The translations under genes were made by a program, and so were the position numbers. Below, one piece after another: positions 7,401 through 10,348 of a stretch of DNA of 10,348 bases; position 1 is the first letter of the stretch; each line of letters starts with the position of its first letter. The stretch comes from DATMNI01 sp035570275. Lineage in GTDB: Bacteria; Acidobacteriota; Terriglobia; Bryobacterales; Bryobacteraceae. The notes beneath the pieces are model-generated. The model searched no databases, was not told the DNA's origin, and saw nothing but the letters and a program-made list of their open reading frames with translations. Location: positions 1-10,348 of the forward strand of contig DATMNI010000210.1 in NCBI GenBank assembly GCA_035570275.1, read 5' to 3'.

Positions 7401-7637
7401 GCCGTTAATCCAATCGACCGCAAACGTATTGTCGAAGCCCGTGCCGGTGATCTGGAGATTGAAACTATTGGGGGCGAACGGTGCGCCCGCCGTGATGGCA
7501 GGCCCGCCCGGCCCACTGGGCCCTGTCGGTCCGCTGGGTCCGCTGGCTCCGGCGATGAAGGCATCGAGCCGGGTGATGGTGGGGCTCTGAGCGAGCGCGC
7601 TGGCGGTGAATAGCAGAACCAGTAAAAAACGATTCAT
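4407..7637 (-). CDS. Large secreted protein: collagen-like stretch, IPT/TIG-like domain, eight Ig-like repeats
   Basis: About 1076 residues from the ATG at 7637. A GTG at 7655 would add six residues but spoils the compact signal peptide MNRFLLVLLFTASALAQ, probably cut after ALA. Order (numbering from the ATG): signal 1-16; a Gly-X-Y run of six triplets at about 30-47; an IPT/TIG-like beta domain at about 54-117 (FNLQITGTGF...DWINGLNITT...TITVSVP); a glycine/alanine-rich linker; eight repeats of about 85-95 residues at about 156-862, each with VG.AY, GG.PPY.W, LPPGL and SGTP.T.G.F.V.V.D (He_PIG-type putative Ig domains, the first one divergent); and an all-beta C-terminal region of about 215 residues. 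No transmembrane segment or LPXTG-like anchor is visible at the end, so it is probably exported and either released or attached by its C-terminal part. Such proteins are usually taken as surface or adhesion proteins; no enzyme motif is seen. No clear Shine-Dalgarno precedes either start. Confidence 0.9.
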   Translation of the reverse strand: MNRFLLVLLFTASALAQSPTITRLDAFIAGASGPSGPTGPSGPGGPAITAGAPFAPNSFNLQITGTGFDNTFAVDWINGLNITTLFPSQFPITPTTITVSVPRNLYLVPASITISVHPVIGVAVGLAVGAAAGPAANSASSPFTVNPTFNQTAGTVPLPPGTVNAPYSQPLFTGGTPPYTIARDLEGGITPPGMPGYSPPVNNQANNLYTGTPTAAGNFSFFLNISDPWGANTSQSYSLLINSALVITNTPPPNGIVGVAYSANLTAVNGTPPYFWSATGLPPGLTLNSLTGAIGGTPTAAGTFPVTATVTDAAEASAVAQYSVVINPRLAITSQPLPNSIVGFGYFSILTAANGSPPYSWTASGLPPGLTLNSSTGTVTGTPTTAGTFSVTVQVIDSTLVTASAVYSVVILPPLPPPLRIGTFSPLPSGTVGVSYVFAFDATGGTGSYTWAAGPAPAGLAVSSAGIISGTPTTPGQSTFTVRVTDSSGQTAAKDFSMTILPALVITTVSPLPSVLVGSALSIKFAAIGGVPPYTFGATGSLPPGTGLASDGTLSGTAAATGTFAFRIVVTDSSRVAATGTASKDFTIAITPPPLSISTKSPLGDGQAGVAYSVQFGAAGGVPPYSWSIANAPAGMSFSASGLLNGTPAASGQFSLSVTVTDASGSKATGTLALTLIPAALVITTASLPNGTVGVAYSTSLAVSGGVPPYTWSAGGLPDGVSGAANGAISGTPGTAGQFTVTVTVKDSAAGAVNTSSKQFSVTIAPPLLVITTASVPNGVVGTAYSATFLASGGVPPYTWSATGLPPGLSLASNGALSGTPTAAGAPSFSVTARDSAGTAVSRAFPVTIALPAPPPLTFNGLGNSNPATQPRLQIAFGTAYPVDVTVVLNLAFQPDSGADDPAVQFSTGGRTARITVPAGSTTGQTDVGVQTGTVAGTISITAQLLAPGDITPSPAPNSTIRINATAPVISSITATRNATGFTVVMVGYASSRDLTQASFQFTAATGANLQTSSLTVPIDALFAPWYSSAASAPFGSQFTLTLPFTVQGSAQSIVSVTVTLTSKVGTSAAASANLQ
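5052..7172 (-). repeat. Tandem array of eight Ig-like repeat units
   Basis: Eight units of about 255-285 bp within the large secreted-protein gene. Each encodes the pattern G.PPY.W...LPPGL......G..SGTPT.AG. The unit nearest the N-terminus is most divergent (GGTPPYTIARDLEGG). Units 2 and 3 are almost the same at the DNA level around 6529-6590 and 6781-6842, for example sharing GTGAGGCCGGGCGGGAGCCC in the + strand, which points to recent duplication or gene conversion. Confidence 0.88.
7497..7550 (-). repeat. Short collagen-like Gly-X-Y segment
   Basis: Six consecutive triplets, GAS GPS GPT GPS GPG GPA, directly after the signal-peptide region of the large secreted protein. The run is short for a stable triple helix on its own, but the composition (glycine every third residue, proline in X) is unmistakable. 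It may act as a stiff linker or trimerisation element; that role is inference. Confidence 0.8.
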
Positions 7638-7744
7638 GAATCGCAGTGAGTCCACGCATCAGCAGGACCCGGGCGCCTCCGACGTCTTAACATTATGCTT
7701 GATGACGCGCGCCCCAGCTGCGCTGCTGCGGCTCCACTGGTACC

Positions 7745-7795
7745 ATGGAAATGTTTGGACTGTATGGAAATGTACTTTTTGCCTGACTGGCAGGC
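7745..7795. promoter_or_regulatory. Direct repeat plus palindrome upstream of the Ig-like gene
   Basis: ATGGAAATGT occurs at 7745-7754 and 7764-7773 (period 19 bases, near two helical turns). It is followed by the inverted repeat GCCTG-ACTGG-CAGGC at 7781-7795. The block sits 108-158 bases before the ATG of the large secreted-protein gene, in the 190-base gap after the Smr gene stop. The spacing suits an operator or activator site. No convincing -35/-10 pair was found, and the palindrome lacks a U-tract in either direction, so it is not a good terminator. Confidence 0.35.
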
Positions 7796-7846
7796 ATAGC
7801 CGTTGAATCGGTTCCACCGGCAGTGACTCGGGATCGGCGCAGGGGA

Positions 7847-8125
7847 TCAGCGCAAGGTAACGATGGTGGCACCCCAGCCGCCGGCTTCCAGCGGGGCGTC
7901 ACGGAAATCCGACACAAAGCCGGTCCGTGCGAGGATGGCCCGCACCATCTCCCGCTGCACGCCGATGCCCCGGCCGTGGATGATGCGGAGAGCCCGGAAA
8001 CCGAGGCGGTGCGCTTCCAGGAGATACTCCTCCACCACGGCCTTGACGTCGGCGGGCGGGATGCTGTGAAGGTCGAAGACGTCGGTGACGGGAATGCGGA
8101 CCGGCTCCGGCTCGGCTTCCATCAT
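7847..8125 (-). CDS. Smr-domain protein (small MutS-related)
   Basis: 92 residues from the ATG at 8125, chosen because AGAGGA stands 6 bases before it; a TTG at 8146 would add seven residues without a ribosome site. The whole protein is one Smr domain: FDLHS at 17-21 replacing the usual LDLHG, HGRG at 50-53 matching the HGxG motif, and GGWGATIV at 82-89 near the end. Smr domains occur alone or at the C-terminus of MutS2 and act on nucleic acids, some as DNA nicking or RNA-cleaving nucleases; stand-alone bacterial forms are poorly defined. No MutS2 ATPase part is present. A terminator separates it from the upstream coiled-coil gene, so it depends on readthrough or on its own promoter within the short gap. 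It would act in the cytoplasm. Confidence 0.88.
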   Translation of the reverse strand: MMEAEPEPVRIPVTDVFDLHSIPPADVKAVVEEYLLEAHRLGFRALRIIHGRGIGVQREMVRAILARTGFVSDFRDAPLEAGGWGATIVTLR

Positions 8126-8131
8126 GGCTGG

Positions 8132-8137
8132 TCCTCT
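8132..8137 (-). promoter_or_regulatory. Shine-Dalgarno of the Smr gene
   Basis: The minus strand reads AGAGGA followed by six bases (CCAGCC) and ATG at 8125. It decides the start of the Smr gene. It directly adjoins the second copy of the duplicated terminator tail. Confidence 0.75.
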
Positions 8138-8175
8138 ATAAACCAAAAAGCCCGGTCATAAACCAAAAAGCCCGG
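8138..8175 (-). repeat. 20-bp tandem duplication of the terminator 3' arm and U-tract
   Basis: In the + strand ATAAACCAAAAAGCCCGG occurs at 8138-8155 and again at 8158-8175, separated by TC. In the minus strand each copy reads CCGGGCTTTTTGGTTTAT, that is, the 3' stem arm plus T-run of the terminator listed below. The second copy ends at the ribosome site of the Smr gene. Confidence 0.93.
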
Positions 8176-8196
8176 CCCCAAGACGGGGACCGGGCT
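8161..8196 (-). terminator. Rho-independent terminator after the YdcH-family gene
   Basis: In the minus strand AGCCCGG-T-CCCC, loop GTCTT, GGGG-CCGGGCT form a stem of 11 pairs with one bulged T (8169-8196), followed at once by TTTTTGGTTTAT. It lies 34 bases after the stop of the YdcH-family gene, in the right direction and with a U-tract, so it is a strong call. In the + direction no T-run follows. Confidence 0.88.
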
Positions 8197-8229
8197 AGAG
8201 GTGATTACCACTACTGCGCGCACCTGATG

Positions 8230-8469
8230 TTAAGCGACCTGTGGAGACCGGCTCTGGCTCATGATCGCTTCCATCTGATCTTTCAAACGGAGTTTCAATT
8301 TCTTCAACCGCGTCTCCTCCAACTCTTGGTCATAAGTCAGATGGGGCAGCGTTTCCAGGCTGTCCAGTTGACTCGCATACTCCGAGTGCTGGCTGGCAAG
8401 CTGGCGAAACTCCTCATTTGTCGCCATCAGATGCGCTTTCAATTCTTCTTGTGCGTTCCGTTCCATCAT
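8230..8469 (-). CDS. YdcH/DUF465-family small coiled-coil protein
   Basis: 79 residues from the ATG at 8469, preceded by GGAGG at 8 bases; a second ATG at 8466 is possible and a TTG at 8475 is too close to the ribosome site. The protein is almost wholly charged helix: NEEFRQLASQHSEYASQLDS, then LTYDQELEETRLKKLKLRLK and DQMEAIM. The pattern 'NEEFR.L...H......L..LE......T..EELE...LKKLKL.LKD.....' is that of the YdcH/DUF465 family, short proteins of unknown function predicted to form a helical hairpin. No signal peptide or membrane segment. It follows the acetyltransferase gene after a 112-base gap that contains an inverted repeat, and is closed by a strong terminator. Confidence 0.85.
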   Translation of the reverse strand: MMERNAQEELKAHLMATNEEFRQLASQHSEYASQLDSLETLPHLTYDQELEETRLKKLKLRLKDQMEAIMSQSRSPQVA

Positions 8470-8477
8470 GGGCAATT

Positions 8478-8482
8478 CCTCC
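8478..8482 (-). promoter_or_regulatory. Shine-Dalgarno of the YdcH-family gene
   Basis: The minus strand reads GGGAGGAA, with GGAGG ending 8 bases before ATG at 8469. It selects 8469 over the TTG at 8475. Confidence 0.75.
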
Positions 8483-8553
8483 CGTGAGGTTGCCGCGCCG
8501 AGTCTGCGGGTTCGGAAAGAAGGGCTCGGTGGGTAATCTCTGATAATTTCCTC

Positions 8554-8573
8554 TAGACGGCATCACCCGTCTA
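8554..8573. promoter_or_regulatory. Perfect 7-bp inverted repeat between acetyltransferase and YdcH genes
   Basis: TAGACGG-CATCAC-CCGTCTA, 20 bases, lies 9 bases after the acetyltransferase stop and about 85 bases before the YdcH-family ATG. In the minus strand it is followed by GAGGAAATTATC, with no T-run, so it is either a weak or Rho-assisted terminator or a dimer binding site for a regulator of the YdcH gene. Confidence 0.45.
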
Positions 8574-8581
8574 AGGCCACA

Positions 8582-9088
8582 TTAACATGAATGAAACTTC
8601 ATGACAATAGCCGCTTCCAGGGGGTCGTCATAGTACCCTGGACGGCGTCCAACCTCCTGAAATCCAAGGGATAAATATAACTTTCGGGCAGCTTCGTTAG
8701 CCTCACGGACCTCCAGGAAGACCGTACCGAAAAACCCTCCGAAAAAGGCTTCCCACAGGTAGCGGGCGATGCCCTGCCGGCGAAATTCAGGAGCCACGGC
8801 CAGATTGAGAATCTCGCGCTCGCCTGGGACCAGAGTTCGCGACGCCAGAAAGCCTACGACCCGATCTTTGCCGACCGCGGCATTCTCATAGACCGCGGCA
8901 TTCTCATAGACCGCGGTATTTTCGTATACTGCGGCATTTTCGTATACTGCGGCGTTTTCGTATACTGCCACGAGGAGGTCATAGTTCAGGTAATCGGCGG
9001 CGTTCCAATCGGGCGCCTCCGGGCTGGCCTCCTGGATGGCCGCGATCTGGGCCAAGTCGCCTGGCTCGCCCCGCCGGATTACTGCCAT
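8582..9088 (-). CDS. GNAT-family N-acetyltransferase (RimI-like) with internal hexapeptide repeat
   Basis: 168 residues from the ATG at 9088; the frame stays open to 9316 but the added part is arginine/serine-rich and unlike the family, whose N-terminus is seen here as IRRGEPGDLAQIAAIQEASP. Motif A with the acetyl-CoA loop reads LNLAVAPEFRRQGIARYLWE (94-113, RRQGIA at 103-108), and motif B reads NEAARKLYLSLGFQEVGRRP (131-150). This last segment and the overall length recall RimI, the N-terminal alanine acetyltransferase of ribosomal protein S18, but the substrate cannot be fixed from sequence. Between strands 2 and 3 (about residues 42-71) lies a 30-residue VYENAA repeat not expected in the fold. 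No ribosome site is visible, and the start is only 10 bases from the divergent gene's ATG. It is the first of three minus-strand small genes. Confidence 0.88.
   Translation of the reverse strand: MAVIRRGEPGDLAQIAAIQEASPEAPDWNAADYLNYDLLVAVYENAAVYENAAVYENTAVYENAAVYENAAVGKDRVVGFLASRTLVPGEREILNLAVAPEFRRQGIARYLWEAFFGGFFGTVFLEVREANEAARKLYLSLGFQEVGRRPGYYDDPLEAAIVMKFHSC
8874..8963 (-). repeat. 5 x 18-bp in-frame tandem repeat inside the acetyltransferase gene
   Basis: In the + strand five 18-base units stand head to tail: 8874-8891 and 8892-8909 are identical (ACCGCGGCATTCTCATAG), while 8910-8927, 8928-8945 and 8946-8963 differ by a few bases (for example ACTGCGGCATTTTCGTAT). Each encodes one VYENAA (once VYENTA) on the minus strand. 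The unit is a multiple of three, so changes in copy number keep the frame. Confidence 0.97.
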
Positions 9089-9098
9089 AGTGATTATT

Positions 9099-9671
9099 AT
9101 GCACGCCCTGCTGCCGTTGCTTTTCCTTCTGGCACAACCCTTCTGGCAGGTGAAACCGCCGGAACGGTGGACCGATGGCGAAATCGAGACAATGCGCCAC
9201 GACAGCCCCTGGGCGCAGGTGGCCGGGCCCGATCCGGCCGTGGTGGTATATCTAGCCACCGCCGCCCCCATTGAGATGGCGGAAGGGGAGTTGCGCCTGC
9301 GCCTGAAGAAGAACACCAGCCGGATGCCGGAACCCGACCCCGATTACACCGGCTACGTGCGGGAGAATCGCCAGAACCAGTTCGTCCTGGCCATCGGTTA
9401 CCCCACACTCAAGGGCCTGGGCAAAGCGGAAGAAAGCAAGCAGATGGAAGAGGGGTCGGTAATGGTGATTGGCCGCAAGACTTACCATTTCACCGGCCAC
9501 TTTCCCCCAACGCCCTCGGACCCGGTGCTGCGCCTGATCTTCAACCGGGAGCTAAAGGGGACGGAGAAGGTGGTGAGCTTCCGGCTGTACCTGCCCGGGC
9601 TGAACTTCCCGGAGAGAGAAGTGGAGTTTCGGGTGAAGGATTTGATGTTTCAGGGGAAGTTGGAGATGTAG
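9099..9671 (+). CDS. Predicted secreted protein of unknown function
   Basis: 190 residues from the ATG at 9099, beginning MHALLPLLFLLAQPFWQ, a short signal-peptide-like hydrophobic stretch. In-frame GTG at 9090 or ATG at 9036 would lengthen it; the latter adds a basic segment (KSPGSPRR) before the hydrophobic run and would overlap the divergent acetyltransferase by 53 bases, so the start is not certain. No clear ribosome site precedes any of them. The mature part opens with PPERWTDGEIETMRHDSPWA, then strand-rich segments (AVVVYLATAAPIEMAEGELR, QFVLAIGYPTL, SVMVIGRKTYHFTGHFPP) and ends in EVEFRVKDLMFQGKLEM. I recall the 'W-T-D...SPWA' opening from exported acidobacterial proteins of unknown function; no enzyme motif or lipobox cysteine is seen. 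It probably acts outside the cytoplasmic membrane. Confidence 0.8.
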   Translation: MHALLPLLFLLAQPFWQVKPPERWTDGEIETMRHDSPWAQVAGPDPAVVVYLATAAPIEMAEGELRLRLKKNTSRMPEPDPDYTGYVRENRQNQFVLAIGYPTLKGLGKAEESKQMEEGSVMVIGRKTYHFTGHFPPTPSDPVLRLIFNRELKGTEKVVSFRLYLPGLNFPEREVEFRVKDLMFQGKLEM

Positions 9672-9883
9672 GGATGGCCGAATACTTGTGCAGGAGAAGA
9701 ACTGGACCGCAAGACTCTTCGGGAACTCCGAATAAGAGAGGCTTGGTCCTGAGCCCGTCCTCTCGATGGTCATGATCTCAAACACCTCATCAAGGTAAGT
9801 AGCTTGAGGTGGGTGTGGAAGCTAGTTGGTACGGAAAGTCGAACTTTTCCGGTCGCGGCGCCGTCATCCTGGCTCAGAGAGCA

Positions 9884-10348
9884 TCATGGGGCCTTCGGCG
9901 CACGTGCGAGGCCGAGCCGCGCAGCCAATTTCACCAAGTCGGCTAGGGAGTCGGCCTTCATTTTTTGCATCACCCTGCCTCGGTGTGCCTTCACGGTGAT
10001 CTCGCTGATGCCGAGTTCGCTACCGGCCTGTTTATTCAACAGGCCTGCCACCACCAACGTCATCACCTCCCGTTCGCGACCGCTAAGCGAAGCGTAACGG
10101 TCCCGGAGTGTTCGCATCTCGGCCGCTTGACCAAGTGTAGTTTCGCTGCGCTCGACGGCTTGCCTGATCGCGCTCAACAGCACTTCATCGCTAAATGGCT
10201 TCGTAAGGAACTCGACCGCTCCCGCCTTCATCGCCTGGACAGTCTTCGGCACATCGCCGTAGCCCGTAATGAAGATGATCGGCATGTCAGGCCGTTCAAC
10301 GGCGACCTGCTTTTGCAGGTCGAGACCGTTGAGACCCGGAAGAGAAAT
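9884..10348 (-). CDS. FixJ/NarL-type response regulator, 5' end beyond the window
   Basis: The frame is open to the right edge, so the first part of the gene is missing. The visible 154 codons start ISLPGLNGLDLQKQ, matching the loop after the phosphorylated aspartate of FixJ-like receivers; that Asp would be the codon just outside the window. Then come the conserved Thr in IIFITGYGDVPKTVQAMKAG and the conserved Lys in EFLTKPF. After a linker the LuxR-type helix-turn-helix reads LSGREREVMTLVVAGLLNKQ and LGISEITVKAHRGRVMQKM, close to the end. The protein is therefore a two-component transcription factor whose sensor kinase is presumably upstream (to the right). It converges with the secreted-protein gene across about 210 bases. 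ATG at 10285 is only an internal methionine. Confidence 0.93.
   Translation of the reverse strand: MSLPGLNGLDLQKQVAVERPDMPIIFITGYGDVPKTVQAMKAGAVEFLTKPFSDEVLLSAIRQAVERSETTLGQAAEMRTLRDRYASLSGREREVMTLVVAGLLNKQAGSELGISEITVKAHRGRVMQKMKADSLADLVKLAARLGLARAPKAP

Noticed and set aside
4635..7613. Many + strand open frames opposite the Ig-like gene, such as 4635-5372 and 6933-7613
   Set aside because: Arginine/glycine-rich mirror frames of a GC-rich, repetitive gene; they recur with the repeat period and have no independent motifs.
8874..8963. Short regular repeats that could suggest a CRISPR array
   Set aside because: Units are directly adjacent with no spacers and lie in frame inside an acetyltransferase gene.
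9089..9316. 76-residue N-terminal extension of the acetyltransferase
   Set aside because: Arginine/serine-rich and unlike the family; IRRGEPGDLAQIAAIQ after the ATG at 9088 is a standard GNAT opening.
9824..9852. GGAAA...TTTCC inverted repeat in the gap between convergent genes
   Set aside because: Five pairs with an eight-base loop and no following U-tract for either gene; could be chance.

Overview
The window is GC-rich bacterial DNA, probably from a soil acidobacterium of the Solibacter/Bryobacter type. That placement is an inference from style: a very long secreted protein made of 'LPPGL...SGTPT..G' Ig-like repeats, a secreted 'DSPWAQ' protein and a FixJ-like regulator. No rRNA or marker gene is present to confirm it. 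No tRNA, rRNA, insertion sequence or CRISPR array was seen.

Left part, + strand (183-2590): two translationally coupled genes encode an acyl-CoA ligase of the AMP-forming class and a crotonase-fold protein. They overlap by ATGA, and a strong AGGAGG site lies inside the end of the first gene. The crotonase lacks both glutamates used by classical enoyl-CoA hydratases, so its reaction is open. Bases 1-182 hold no gene that can be supported.

Middle-left (2598-4343) looks like a decaying accessory patch. On the minus strand, reading in transcription order, there is an N-terminally truncated staphylococcal-nuclease-like remnant with two compensating frame lesions. After it come a small conserved-looking protein with a 'DWSGEP...PYFNFRSQSEQA' core, and 4 bases later a HEPN-like gene broken by one apparent missing base. 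Against the nuclease break lie two tiny + strand ORFs, overlapping by GTGA, one with a CxxC knuckle.

Centre (4407-7637, minus): a secreted protein of about 1076 residues with a signal peptide, a short collagen-like Gly-X-Y stretch, an IPT/TIG-like domain, eight Ig-like repeats and a long all-beta C-terminal part. Upstream of it lie a 10-base direct repeat with a 19-base period and a small palindrome.

Right part (7847-9088, minus): three small genes in the order GNAT acetyltransferase (RimI-like), YdcH/DUF465 coiled-coil protein, Smr-domain protein. A good intrinsic terminator separates the last two, and its 3' arm plus U-tract is duplicated. The acetyltransferase carries an in-frame 5 x 18-bp tandem repeat in its coding sequence. 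A divergent + strand gene for a predicted secreted protein of unknown function begins only 10 bases from the acetyltransferase start. The window ends in a minus-strand FixJ/NarL-type response regulator cut off by the right edge just before its expected phosphorylation aspartate. Bases 9672-9883, between convergent genes, hold nothing that could be called.
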